A stretch of DNA of 64,000 nt, taken from Smittia aterrima (Eukaryota > Arthropoda > Insecta > Diptera > Chironomidae). This document shows positions 46,489-59,091 of this stretch, piece by piece. Each line of letters begins with the position of its first letter. The first letter of the stretch is position 1. The translations under genes were made by a program, and so were the position numbers. The DNA is taken from contig CP093831.1 of the NCBI GenBank assembly GCA_033063855.1, positions 16,616,001-16,680,000 on the forward strand, in the 5' to 3' direction. The notes beneath the pieces were generated by a model, which had not been told where the DNA came from, did no database searches, and saw only the letters and a list, made by a program, of their open reading frames with translations.

Positions 46489-48696
46489 TTTCATAAAATA
46501 AGTTCAAAAATTATTCGTTTTTCTTTAAATTTTGTTAAGAATGAACAGATCAATAAAATTCCCTAAAGTTAAAAAATCGAGTTCTTAATTAACTTTGACA
46601 ATTTCTTTAAAATTTCCATTTCAAATCAATTTTTCACTCGTCGACACTTTCCTTTTCAGAAATCGTCCAACGATTATCGGCGGTTTCTGTCCTTCTCGGA
46701 ATTTAAGCAAACAAAACCATCGCACATCGTTAAAAGAATATTCTCATCGATTTCAAATCATTAAACGATTCTTCTCGTCAGAACAAAAAACAAAAATATC
46801 ATTTGACACCATCGAAATAAAGTTTTAATAAAATTGTTTTCCAAATAAAAAATGACTTTATGATTAATGGCGTTTGTGAGTTTTGAAGTTTAAAGCAAAA
46901 CGTTTTTGTGTGGAATTCTTTTCTGATTGTGATCTCTTGCAGGTGCAGTGTGTTCGTTGAAGGGCGATTGTGTAATCGATTCATCTGTTTCGAACTGATC
47001 GTTGAGTTGCGCAATAAAAAATTGATGAAACTCACAGAGATTTATAGCGCGTTTGTAGTTTAATTAAACAGGAAAAAACAAACGATGATTTATGTAACAA
47101 GACGCTTGTGGTTGAAGTCACATTTATTGTCTCGACACAAGTCGAACGGTTGCCACGTGCCGCGGAGGAAAGTCACGGGAGAAGGTTCAATGCAACACTA
47201 ACAATCCGATGTAACAATACTCGAAGCGATTGAATAAGTGTCGGAAACATTTTCGAGTGTACAACCCACTCGAAGCATTCGTTCGTAGGACGAACGAACA
47301 ATTTCTCCGGAAGGATGAATCGCATCATCATCGTTATTGTCAGAATGGTAATCGGAAGTTTGCATAACTTTTTGCTTTAGTCTTTCGGTGGTGACAGCAA
47401 ACAATGAACAGGAAATATGAGTTTGGCACTAAAATTAAAAGTTTGCGCAAGATGATTTGGAAGCATTCCAACTGTTGAACGTTTCTTCAAATGCTAGGCA
47501 ATAAAAATCTCAACCAAATATTTTCTCTAACCAAGCACACAAATTTAATTTATTTATAATGTTTGCGTAATGATTTCACCCTTGACGAAGAGAGGGTCGA
47601 GTCAAAAATCAGAAGTCTAATGAACTTCGTCACCCTCGCCAAGTAAATCTCTGGAGAAAATTTAATTTTGTCATCATTCACTTAATGCGCTCAGTAATCG
47701 ATGTGTAAACAATCGCTTCGTGAAGGATATTCTGCGATGTGATCAGCATTATTAATGAAGTTGCAAGTTGGAAACGAAAATTAATAAAATCAGCTTACGA
47801 GACATTCCACAGCCTTTGATCCTAAATCTCCGAAGCTGATAAATTTAAATTAATTTGTGTGCGGATTTTTAAGTCGATTTAGATTGAAAATTTCTTTCAA
47901 ATTGACTTGCTCGATTTCTTTTCCTCGTCATCAGATTCTCTGTCGATGACAAACAATTTTTTTTCTCATTTCCTTGGCAACTTCAGATCTTTTCGCGAAA
48001 AATTGTTTTCATTGAGGAAATTGTTAATTAATGTTCAACATTTTCTTTTGATTTTCATGCGAAATTTTCATGAATCAACAAGCACACGCGTTTTAGGGCT
48101 TTTCTCCTAAGGAAATTTTTTTTTATCAAAAACGACAAAGCTTGAGGAAGGAAGGTTCAATAAAAACCTTAAAAAAATTCTTTTTCCTAAAATAAATTCC
48201 CTCGTGCAAGGTTCGCAGAAAACTAATTTTCTCTTCAAGGTTTTCATCGTATTTCCTTCATCAACTCTGAACGTACCAGGATGAAGGCAGAGAATGAATT
48301 CCAGGACCAAGATGGGATGTAACAATTTTTTGTTTCATATCACAAACGTCACTTACAGTGAAAAACGAAGAGAAATAATTTTCATCAATCTCGACGGAAG
48401 CGAGGCGAGTCGTGGAACTGAAACAGATTTTTCCGAAAACTTCTTATCATCAACGAATTGTCAAAAGGGTGAGTGAAGCAACCTGCAATGAAATCGGGCG
48501 ACGAACCCTCTTCAAAGTGAGAACTGAATCTGTTGTATGATTATAGTACGTCAGTTCACGTTAACGCCCATCTCGTAACGACAACAACAGAAATATCTTT
48601 TTCCTTCAAACTTTTAGATTTTGCCATTGACACTTGATAAAGGAACCTTTGTGAATTGTTTACTCTAGTAATCTTGTAAATTTGATCAAGCGAAAG
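46489..48696. other. Gene-poor interval with one candidate terminal exon
   Basis: After the RfC1 polyadenylation signal there are only short frames. A 54-codon frame behind a good acceptor (46665-46828) ends beside AATAAA motifs but has no partner exon. The minus-strand exon at 47198-47428 is listed separately. The rest is AT-rich and unremarkable. Confidence 0.45.
47198..47428 (-). CDS. Candidate orphan terminal exon of an unknown gene
   Basis: The minus strand has a polypyrimidine acceptor (TTTTAATTTTAG) at 47429-47430, followed at once by a frame open for 76 codons to a stop at 47198-47200. AATAAA lies 70 bp downstream (antisense of 47123-47128). The peptide is polar and natural-looking (RLKQKVMQTSDYHSDNNDDD, GEIVRSSYERMLRVGC, SDTYSIASSIVTSDC). 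The acceptor AG is part of an in-frame TAG, so the frame opens exactly at the splice site. I recognise no family and cannot find the upstream exons; they would lie at higher coordinates, perhaps beyond a long intron. It may be chance. Confidence 0.3.
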   Translation of the reverse strand, partial: CQTHISCSLFAVTTERLKQKVMQTSDYHSDNNDDDAIHPSGEIVRSSYERMLRVGCTLENVSDTYSIASSIVTSDC

Positions 48697-49351
48697 ATGT
48701 CTTCTGAGAAATTGATGCAGGAGATGATTTTAAATCTTTGTGGAAAAGTAACTTCCATGGAAAATTTTCTTTACGGAAAAGTAACTTCAATTGAAAAACT
48801 TCTCAAGAAAATTGATAAGAAGTTAGAAGATTCGACATTCAGCAGTTCAAGTGAGACCTTCAGCAGCACCAATCAATCGGAAAGCTCAACAGAGTACAAG
48901 ATGAATCCTCCAAGAGATCAATTGTTCCTGACATCGACTCCAAAGAGCAACATCAAAGAAAGTTTTTCAGTTTCTGAAAGTTCAATCGGTAAATATTCTC
49001 AATATTTTCTGAAGAAACCAATTTGACTGCTTCTTCCTGCTTTCAGAGGTTTGTCAAGACTGCAAAGAAATATTCAACCGAGATTCAGGAGATTTCAATA
49101 TTCACACCAAAACAACCGGTTGCAAGCCATTCCAGTGCGGCTGTGGAGAGTTGTTCAAACATGAATCATCCTTGATCGCTCACAAATCGACTCACTCAAC
49201 TCCAGTTTATGCTTGTGAATGTGGATCGATTTTTCTTTGCGAGCAGTACTTGAGAAATCACAAGCGTCGCATGCACGAGATGGATTCCTCTGACTTCTTA
49301 AATAAACCTATCAAAGTTCCTCGCTTGTCATCGCCGCAAGAGAATTCTTAA
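48697..49351 (+). CDS. Small zinc-finger protein, tandem copy 1
   Basis: Two exons, 48697-48988 and 49047-49351, encode 198 residues. The N-terminal half is a probable coiled coil (EKLMQEMILNLCGKV, then SIEKLLKKIDKKL) and a Ser/Thr-rich linker. Exon 2 encodes three finger-like units. The first is CQDC...H...C, close to a CCHC arrangement. The other two are C2H2 fingers with only one residue between the cysteines (CGCGELFKHESSLIAHKSTH and CECGSIFLCEQYLRNHKRRMH). It was identified by comparison with its neighbour at 49557-50280, which shares the exon structure, intron phase and finger region. A nucleic acid-binding role is likely from the fingers, but the target is unknown. AATAAA is at 49388-49393. 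Confidence 0.8.
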
Positions 49352-49556
49352 ACTATTTAAATTTTTAACTTCCATGAAATTCTTTGAAATAAAATTTTTC
49401 TTTATAAAACCGATTGAGAAGGCAGTTCCTTTACTTTGCAGATTTTTTTTTTTTTCGATCGCAGTGACTTTAGGAATCGCATCGACCGCAAACTCTTCAG
49501 TCACAAATTGAACTTCAAACTGATAGGAATCAAAAGAGAATATTTTTAGTTCCAAA

Positions 49557-50280
49557 ATGCCGAACGAAACTCCTGTAACTTTGAATGGATTGCTGATGAT
49601 GTTGGGTAACGTGCAGCACGAAAACTTTCATCAAATGCGAGAGATGATGGTAAATCTCTATGACAAAGTCAAGTCGATAGATTTTCAAATTCTCGAGATC
49701 AATCGAAAGTTGGACCAACCGAAGCCGTCAGCTCTTGTGACAGCAACAACAAGTGGAGAATCATTGGAATCTGATAGCTCAGCTGATGTCGTCAAGACTG
49801 AGATCACAGGAAGCTCGCTTGGTAATGAAAAGCAGGCTTTGCACAACAACAAATCCAACTCAATCATTCTCTTTTGATTTCACAGAAATTTTCTGCTTCG
49901 ATTGTCAGAAGAAATTCGTGCGAGGCTCTGGTGAATTCTCTCGACACGTTAAAACGACTTCGTGTAAACCCTATCAGTGTCATTGCGGTAAATTGTTCAA
50001 GAAGAAATCTTCATTGACTGCTCACGAGTCAACTCACTCGACTGCCGCTTACGCTTGCGAATGCGGAGCTATTTTCCGCTGCGAGCAATATCTGCGAAAT
50101 CACAAGCGACGCAAGCATCAGCTCTCTGACTCTTTGGACTGCGATAGTTCAGTCGCCAAAATTTCTCGCCTCTCGTCGGTACCGGAAACAGTCCAATTCA
50201 ATCCTGAATTGGATCAGTTAAACGCTTCTTTTTCGTCTTCGATCTCACCAATAGATTTGCTTAAATTGCAAATGCAATAA
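49557..50280 (+). CDS. Small zinc-finger protein, tandem copy 2
   Basis: Two exons, 49557-49821 and 49886-50280, encode 219 residues. It is a paralogue of the gene at 48697-49351: the intron sits at the same phase-1 Gly/Glu position. The finger region is closely alike (CFDCQKKFVRGSGEFSRHVK, CHCGKLFKKKSSLTAHESTH, CECGAIFRCEQYLRNHKRRKH). The N-terminal halves have diverged, sharing only a helical pattern (MREMMVNLYDKVKSIDFQI). This copy has a longer C-terminus after the fingers, ending SPIDLLKLQMQ. Fingers are conserved while the rest drifts, which fits selection on nucleic acid binding. Confidence 0.82.
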
Positions 50281-50544
50281 GTTGAGTCAAGTCCAAGAAA
50301 AATGTTCTCATCATTCTCCTATTTTTTTTTTATTTCGAGAGATTTTCTCAAAGCGTCAGGAAAACATTTTTATGTTCAAGTTTATAAAATTGCCAAAGAA
50401 AAAAATAAATTTATTGGTTCAACCAGTCCAGACAATTTCTTATCATTCAAATTGAAATACTCACTCGAAAGCTTTTATTTCAAAGCGATGCGAGTTTGCC
50501 TTATCAGTCTCGTTTTGTCATCAGCCTTGTGAGTGTCGTTAAAT

Positions 50545-51506
50545 ATGAAAATCGTCAACAAATCGAGAGTCCCAAGAAATATTTCATTAAAAACTTTGAT
50601 TGCGGAGAATTTCAATGATGGCAAATTCTTTTATTCGATCGAAGTGACTCCAAAGCCGGAACTTGATCTCGATTTCAACGAATTTAAAATTTTGCCACTG
50701 TTTGTTGACATTACTTGGTTTCGCGATGAAAACCTTCGAGTTCCAATTAAAGTTTCTCCTGCATTTGAATTAGCACGGAAGATTAAGTCAACAGAAGTCG
50801 TCAACACTCTCACGTGCTATCGATTGACCGACAAACATCTCAATGAAGTCTTCAACGACTCGGAAACAATTAAAAACCTAACAGTTGTGAGAGGAGGTCA
50901 GTAACTCAATTTCCATTCGATAATCATGCGATTTAAATGTCAATTTCAGAAATCGTTGATGAAAACCAGAAATTTAAATTCGCGAATGAGTTGATAAAAG
51001 AAATTCGAACAAAAACTGTCAAGACGAGAGAAACGATAACAGTTTTTGGTGCCGGATACCCGGAAGCTCATGTCGAATCGATTAGCGCCGAGTGTGATCT
51101 TCAAAACCTGAAGAAGAAAGTGGAGTGTGGCGTCGACATTGTCTTGACACAAGTTGTTTTCTCAGCTGATAAGTTTGTTGACTTCGTTCGGCGATGTCGT
51201 CAAATCGGAATCTCGTCTGAGGTCTTCTTCATTCCGGGTGTCTACATTCCGTTGAACATGAACGAACTCGACTTTGTTTTGCGAATAACAAAATCTTCAA
51301 TGGAATCGGAAGTTTACAGACGATTGGCGGAGTTGAAGAATGATCCGGAAGAGTTTAAACGAATAAGTTTGTCGATTACGATCAAAATGATTGAAGACAT
51401 TCGACTCAAATCTCCAGAGTTCATTCGTGGATTTCATTTCTTCACCATGAACCACTTTGAAATGATTCAACGTCTTATCGAAGTTGTTGATTTTAGTGAA
51501 GGTTGA
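50545..51506 (+). CDS. Short, divergent MTHFR-like protein
   Basis: Two exons, 50545-50896 and 50950-51506, encode 302 residues. The pattern matches the catalytic barrel of methylenetetrahydrofolate reductase. It shows FFYSIEVTPK at about residue 30 (the Glu aligns with the catalytic Glu of SLEFFPPR), FVDITWFRDE, NTLTCYRLTDKHL, AGYPEAHVESIS, LKKKVECGVDIVLTQVVFSADKF and CRQIGISSEVFFIPGVYIP. It ends FIRGFHFFTMNHFE. The eukaryotic C-terminal SAM-binding regulatory domain is absent. The usual ALRGDP loop that helps hold FAD reads VVRGEIVD here, and overall identity looks low for such a conserved enzyme. It may be a fast-evolving paralogue rather than the housekeeping enzyme. The ATG at 50545 is the first in frame near the domain. 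AATAAA is at 51514-51519. Confidence 0.75.
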
Positions 51507-51519
51507 AGGTTGAAATAAA

Positions 51520-54500
51520 CAAAACATGAAAAAATCTTTTTAGTTTTAATTAACCACACACGCATAAATCACTTTCAAATTAGGAACGAATGAAATTTGA
51601 AAAAGAGATTGAAAAGGATTTCTCACCGAAGAGTTTGAAAGTCACTTTTTCCGAAGAATGAAAAATTATGAGCAAGCCCTTTCTCTAATCTTGTTCTCCA
51701 TCTGCTCCATTCAATTGTTTAATTAGTCGCAAACGAGAAACCTGTTGAAGATCACCCAAAGTTGGAGCGGGAAAATTCCTATCAAAGCGACAAAAATGGT
51801 TTTTGTCTTCGAGAAAACAATCCACGTCACAATAAATTAAATTAAACGAAAGACGAAGAAACGACGCGAGAATCATAATTTTCTCCTTTATTCGTCGCTC
51901 ATTTTTCAAGGCTTGACGCACATAAACAATCCTTTTGTTGCGATGCTCCCATTATCTTCTTAAGGCGCATCAAAGACCGTCGCACAAAGCAAAAGTAAAA
52001 GAGAGATTCGTATCACCTGTTTTGATAGCCGTAAACAAATTAAATGTTTTGCCTTTTGATATTGAAACCTCTTTCACTCGATTAAGCATCAACGATCGTC
52101 CTTTTATGCTCAGTAGACTCAAAGGATTTCTAAAGAAGGTGAAAAATGTGATCCTCGAATCACAAAAGGGATTCGAGTCGTAAAAAGCGAGCAATCAATT
52201 ATCGAAATGATGATGGCGGTTCCTGGAAAGTTTTGTCATTTATTTTTAAACAGTTTTTTTTAAAAAAAATTTGGTGAGAATTACAAAGAAAATTGGCCAA
52301 ATCATTTCGATCGAAAATAAATATTTTCATTAGAAATCAAGGAAAAGGGCTCCGAAGTCATGTAAATGAGCGAAAAAGTTTCAAACTTCCCTCGCTTTAA
52401 CTTTTTTTTCTCGGCTCGTTTTAATTAAGACTTTTATTACTTTTTATGGCTTTTGTTTTAATCCTCGAAACAGGCACACAATCGTTCGGGGATGATTTTC
52501 CGCAACCGGAGCATTGAATGTTAATGAAAATCTGTTTGCGATGATTTTTATTTAATTAAACAAACCGAAAATTTATGGCGCAGGCACAAAGTCCTTTTGA
52601 TGGCGACGAGAGTGAGTGAGAGAGAGAGACTGAAAAAGTTGAATTGAATTTTCATTAAGCAGGCATTTCGAGAGCGGGTGGAGGTTGCGAGGAGGCGGGC
52701 GATTGAAATAACAGTAAATTATGTTTCGCATTGTTTAAAGCTTTTCACTTCTTAAATGAATAAAGTGAAATGTCGTCCTTCGTCGTTTTCATTGGCAACA
52801 ACAGCAGAAGCAAATGATAATGAAATCGATGCTGAAGAACAATTTGAAGCAAATGAAGATTTAAATTAATTTAGAGACGAGAAAAGTCAGCGTGAGGTCG
52901 TTTCGATTCTCTTTACGCAAATACTTTTGACTTTAGAAATTAATTTAATTCAGATTAGTCGATTCGCTGTCTCATCGATGTAGGGCAAAGGTTGTGTTCT
53001 CTCTTCTATCTGACGATCGAATCTCTCCGTGTTTACATTTTAATCGACATTGAACATCAGTCTCGCTGTTTAATTTAAAAAGATTTCATGTTGCACATTT
53101 TGATTCACGTCAACTCATCAATCTCCAATGCAAACTAAAGCTAACAAGACATGAGTTCAATTAAAATTCGATTTATTTCAAGAAAATGAAGGTTTTGTTG
53201 AACCTTTGCGAATGGCTACAGGTTCCTCGTTAGATCTGCGACTTAAAGTTTCTTGCGAGACAAAAATTTATTAATTTATTCCTTAAATTCCTCGAAAATA
53301 TATTTCGCCCTAAAAAGCAGCCGCGACTTTGTTCGGATAATTTATGAAGTCAAACGAAAACTTTTTTTTATATTTTTTTGGCTCTTGCCAAATTTTTCTT
53401 GTGCACACTTTTGATGCGAACTGAAACACTTGACTGGTTGCCCTTCTCTCTCCAATGAAGACAAATAAAACCTTCGTACAACTGACAAAGCATTCATCAT
53501 TAGCTAATAGACATCGAATCACTTAACCAACGACGAGCGAGGAATTTCTAGGAACGAGCGGCCACCTTCGCCATCAATCCAACACGTTTGATTCTTCTCG
53601 ACGCGTTCTCCATCTTTGTGTCTTAAATACATTTGTTAGCTGCCATAAAACATAATTTTATTTGTAATTTATCTTGAAATATCAATCTTAGCTCTTACTT
53701 GGCTAAAATGAAATTTCGAGTAACAACAAAACGTAATAAATTGTTTATTAATAAAAGAAATGCCTTCGTATCGCGCGATTAATCGCTATTAGACAACATT
53801 CGAGAAAACCTCTTTTCTCGAAACTTATGAAAAGCCAATAAATCAATTCACGTTAAACTAATTTGACTGACTCTCCATTTTATTCGCTTCGATAGGCTTT
53901 TGGCTTCTTAACCAACAAGTCAAGTTGAAGCCTCAATTGATCATTGTCCTGGCAGCTCTGGAGTAGTTTTATCAGCGTCAACTGCTCACAGATTTCTACG
54001 CGATCTTCGCAGCTGATGAATAAAAAGTTATTCGAAGCAAACAAAGAAGAATTTAATGATGTGATGGCTGATCATCTGATTTTGATGTGGCGCCAATGAA
54101 TCAAAAATTCATATCAATCTCTTCGCTTTTTTCCAAGAAAAAAAGTTCCGAAACACTCGACAAAAACAACTCTCGAAATTGAATTATTGAAGATTTTTAT
54201 TGAATCGTTTATTAGGTTTTGTCGTCGAGCTTCAGTTAGAAGCAATGTGAAGCATAACGAACGAAAACAGATTAAAAGGAGGAAAAAAGTTTTTAACAAA
54301 TTTATGAATTCTTCGACTGTTTGCTTTTTGCGTGCGCCAAAATTTCTTTGACTTTTCTCAAAGGAAACTTTTAATGTTTTTATTGTGATCGCGCAAGGAG
54401 ACGAAGCAGAGAAATGTTGAGCTCGTAATAACAAAGCATTCCTGTATCTTGTAAATCACAAAACGAGCAGAAGAAAGAAAAAAAACGTCTCAATAAAAGT

Positions 54501-57500
54501 AATGAGCCTCATAATTCAGACGAGAAACGTTTGATTCGCCAATTGCGATAAGTTATTGGAAGATCGTGTGAGATATTCGAATAAATACATCGCGCGCCGT
54601 CCACGGTTGAGCAAGCTGGAGCTCTTCTCTCTTTCTTTGCAGCGATCGAACGCATATATTCCGCCGTGCATAATTAAATTTAATTGAAAATGTGTCAATA
54701 TATTTATGATGGAGTGAATGGGAAATATTATTTGCCTTTTCCCTGGTGATTTACAAGACATTTTTTCATTCTTGTCCATTCCAGGCTCTCTATGAAACTG
54801 AGTAGCTCAAGCGAAAAAAAAGTAATTTTGCTCTCAATGGAAAGCAATGAGGAAAGTTGACTGAAAGAAGTTGTCGAGGGAAGCAAAACCGAATGAAAAA
54901 TGTGAAAGTTTGCTTCTCAAGTCTCTCAAGTTTCTATCCCTCGAACAGTTTAACTCGTTCTCCTTTCAAAGAAATGCAGGTTGAACGTGAATATTCTTCT
55001 ATTTCTAGAATCTGATATCAATTTAATAAATTTAAAATTTGCTTCGGCAAATAATTCATTTAAAGTGTTCTAGAAGTTCAAGCAAGAGAAATTGCTAATT
55101 GCACTTAAATCTCTCTCTCTCGCGATTTGCGAGACAAATGAAAATTGTTTCTCGTTGTAAATTCATTTTCCTTCGACCTCCATCGTCGCGGAGAGAAAAA
55201 AGAAATCTTTAACTGGCTAATTAGATTATTTACGCTTCAGGTTTGTTATGAGTGTGAGCGTGCCCATCAAGATGATAACTTCACGTAATTTGTTGAAAGA
55301 AACAATAAATCTTTGGAAATATCAATTAATCAACGCTGATTTTCGAAGAAATCTTTGAAAGGATCGATGAAAATCTCGTTGAATATAAATTAGATAATTA
55401 ACTTAGACGAAAAATATTACGAGAAGTTTAATTGTAACGTAAGTTTATCGCACTTCATAAATTAAAGCGTAAAATTGAATTCCCTCAGTCCGAAGTAATT
55501 ATTTCACGATTTCTCTTCGCTTCTGCCGCTCAGCGATGAAATTCCCCAATTAATTTACGTTGCTGGACTTCCGTTTCGTCGAAGTTGTTTATGTCTTCTT
55601 CCTTTAATCACAGTTTTTCATCTTGTGTGCGTTGAGCGGAAAATATAAACAAAGGAAATGTTTAACGAATTTTGCGATGATCGCAATAAATTCGTGGAAA
55701 ACCTTTCCACTCTCATCAATTTCTTCTTATCGTCTTTCAACGGGCTCTGACTTGATCTCTCGACCCCGAAGGAAAATAGCGAGAATAAAGCATAAAAGTT
55801 ATTGAATTTATTGATGATTTGAATTCGAGATAAGAAGCTTCGCTTGCATAAATTTATGTTGCAAAAAGTTGCAATCGTTACTCTTCATTTAAAAAAATGT
55901 TTGCTGATTTATTTGAAGTCAAAGTATTTCCCTTTTTCTGAATGACGGAAAACGATGAGATTACATTGGAGATAGTTTTCGGAAATCTTTTTTAAATTTG
56001 TTTTAGAAAGTTTGTCTTGTCTTCTGAAGTTTTTATATCTCAGTCTTTCGACAGACGAGACGACTCGCAATTCTACATTTGCTGATCAGAGAACATTTAA
56101 GTTGAGCATTGATTGCGGAACCTCTTTCGAATGATTTTACGACTGTCAATCGATGAATGAAGTTGAAGCTAAATGAAAGGAAGCAATAACACTTTGAGCT
56201 TTAATGAAACACAATCATCATTTCCTTTCGACTTCCCACTCGATTTTTATTCTAAATTGAATGTCACGAACATTTCGCTTGAAACAAAATCACACAAATA
56301 TCGCGAAATTTATCAAAAACATTTTTTTCGGTTGTTTCATTAATAAATCATTTCTCAACGAAAAAACAGAGAATAAAAGTTTAGAAAGATTAATTTCATC
56401 GCGTCGCCATTTCCATACAAAACAAAATCAACATTTTATGCTTTATATTTTCAATTAAAACAAACCCGAGTTCCCCTTTTTTATGATGGAGCGAGAAGGC
56501 GAAAAAAATGTTATTAATGAGGGTTTATCACGAATCGTGAAATTAATTCAAAAGAAAAATATTAGAATTCGCCATGGCGAAGCTCAACTGAAAGAAATAT
56601 CTTTCAAGGTTCTTTCTTCTTCTCCATTTTCAGCGCGAATCGCTTAATTTCGAAGCTCAACAAGAGAGAGAAAAAGTTTCATTAAATCTGAATTTTCCAC
56701 AAATTAACTTTCGTTCCCACAAGTTTTGCTATCGCTTTCAACAGCACGAAACAATTGCAATTAGTTTTTCAATTTATGCTGAAAGAATATTTAATCGAGC
56801 ATATGGAAAGTTGGCGGGCAGAAGAACAATGAATTGTTTGTTTTTATCAATCGAGGGATGGATTTAAAAGTTAGGTCACTTCTTGGATGTTCTGAAGTAT
56901 ATTTCGTTGTGACCCGTGACTTAATTCACGAACATTTAAAACGAGTGACCTCATGTTCACTGCAATAAAATGAAAATTCTTTTTTATTTTCAACTGAATC
57001 GTGCGCTGAATAATTAAATTAATTTTATTGCATCAACCTGAAATGTTTTGATTGAAAACACGAAAATTCATTTTTGCGATTAAACTTTTATTGAATTTCT
57101 CAAAAAACTTATTTTCTTTAATATTCTCTAATAGCTTTTTACACTACGATAATACTTTTCTTTGCAATCCGCCATCTGCTGATCTTAGAACTTTTCCTTT
57201 TCGTCAATGTCGCAAAGTAATTAAACTTCTAATCATCTATTACGAGCTACTTGGAGTAACGACTAATCTATAAATAAATTACAGAAATACAATTTCTTGA
57301 AAATTACACGATTTTTTTATTTTTTGCTTTGTCCAATTTGTAAAGACTTTTTCCATTAAGCGGCGTAACTAATTGGTGCTGGGGGGATATAAATTATGAG
57401 GCCCGTCAATCAAAAGCCCGAGCTGAAAACAATGAGCCAAAGGTTTTCACAAAGATCCGTCTAATAATCAAATTATGTACAATGTTTTCCACAGATTTTA

Positions 57501-57965
57501 ATTAAACTTCATCTCGAACTACTTACTCTCAAACGAGTTTCGATTTCTTTTTCCCCTTTTCGAAGCTTAGGTCGGGATTAATTGGCAAATAAACTTACAG
57601 CTTAATTACATCGTAAACAATAATTAGAAGATGTACAAATATCACACTGAATTAAGAAAAGGGATAGAGGGAGAGAGAGATGTCTAATTAGAATACAGAA
57701 GCGATCTTAAGCAATTCTATCCACACAGAGAGATTGAGATTATTCCAACAAATACTTTTCTTGAGAAGCTTTAGAGGCACTGATTGGTTTCTTAAACTGT
57801 CCTTCGGCTTGATGTTTGCTACTTTGGCTCGCAATTGATTGAGTGAAAAGTTGTTGTTGATGCTTAAGCCGAAGTGTTGAAGAAGTATTGAAAAGAGTTG
57901 TTGACATCGATTAAGTTGTACTACGGATTAATCTAAACATAAAAGTCGTCTAAGTACATTGGATC
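51520..57965. other. Gene desert downstream of odd-paired
   Basis: This 6.4-kb stretch has no supported exon on either strand. Open frames are short and biased to Phe, Lys and Asn. GAGA-type tracts occur at about 52606-52632 and 57668-57680. Because it flanks a developmental regulator, part of it may be cis-regulatory, and it probably includes the odd-paired 3' UTR at its right end. Nothing in the sequence alone proves this. Confidence 0.5.
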
Positions 57966-59091
57966 TCAATAAGCCGTAGTCGGCCCGTGATGCACCAAAT
58001 GATGATGAGTGAAGTGATTCAAATGATTCATGGTCTCATGGCCGGTTGGCGTTGCTGGATGATACCAATCGTTGGGGTGATGCTGAGGATGGTACAACAA
58101 ATGATGATTGTGATGATGACCAACGAGCATCGATGCAGTGGCAGTTTGTGTCGAAGGTGAATTTGTGTTGAGGGCAGGAGATGGAGCTGAAGATGATGAG
58201 TTAGGTGTTGTCGATGGTTGAGGTGGAAGCAATTGGTTTGATTGCTGATGGTGAGCATGATGCGAATGTAAGTGATGTGAGTTTGCATGTGACAATGCAT
58301 GAGGGTGTGTCATATGATGCGAGTGATGGTAGGTTTGACCCGTTGTGCCGTCATTGAATCGATTAGATGTCAACGGTGATTTGCTGCTGTTGTTGTTGGT
58401 TGCGCTTTCATTATTATTATTGTTATTATTGTACTTCAGATCGTGTTGAAGTCGTGATGGCGGCGTCTGCGTTCCACCTGTGATGACACTCGATGAGCTC
58501 GATTCTTCTCCTTCGCTCTCGTATTGATGACTCGGCGACTTTTCTTCAGGCAAACTTCCATGGACCTGGAATAGTAAAAATTGCTTGTTTAGTTGTTGGT
58601 TAGGCAAACAGAAAAATTTAATTAAGATGTTTATGTTCGATTTTGATTTTTGGTTTTTTGAAAGTGAACAAGTTGAATTTAACGATGAGTTCGCTTAATC
58701 GATTTCTCTATGCTCTTGAACATTTATGTTACAAATCAACTTCCAAGCCGTCACACTTTAAGGTCGACGCTTGAGATATTCCAATGAGATTACGTCTCAA
58801 CGAAGAAAAACTGAAATGTCATCATTCAATTTCAACTAGCACGAAAAGTGTTGTAAATTTTTATTTTCGTGAAATCTACAAGACATGAAATTATATGAGC
58901 GAGAGAAAAATGTTTTCTTACCTTCATGTGTTTCCTCAACGATGATGGATGTGTGTACGATTTATCGCAGCCTGGCACTCGACAATTGTACGGTTTATCT
59001 GATGTATGTACGTGTGAATGTTTCTTTCTATCCGATGAATTTGCAAACTTGCGATCGCATCCTTCGTGTTCACATTTAAACGGCTTTTCAC
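57966..59091 (-). CDS. opa: Odd-paired (Zic family zinc-finger transcription factor), last two exons
   Basis: This gene is partial. The two minus-strand exons are 58922-59091 and 57966-58565; the start and the first zinc fingers lie beyond 64000. The upstream exon encodes the Zic fingers 4 and 5 (GEKPFKCEHEGCDRKFANSSDRKKH in overlapping parts, then YNCRVPGCDKSYTHPSSLRKHMK). The last exon gives a disordered C-terminus: Ser/Glu-rich, then seven Asn (58416-58436), then a His-rich tract (about 58000-58320), ending GPTTAY. In flies Opa is a pair-rule gene and a late timing factor that opens enhancers in the early embryo. The exon border after HMK|VHGS is the conserved Zic position. His/Asn tracts are typical of the fly orthologue. 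Confidence 0.93.

Noticed and set aside
46665..46828. Acceptor-led plus-strand frame ending beside AATAAA (RPTIIGGFCPSRN...KRFFSSEQK)
   Set aside because: The peptide hints at a mitochondrial presequence, but no ATG exon lies in the 100 bp after the RfC1 polyadenylation signal, and the frame stops soon after the presequence-like part.
52606..52632. GAGA-rich tract as a discrete promoter
   Set aside because: No transcript start, TATA or gene is nearby; simple GA repeats are common in the region.
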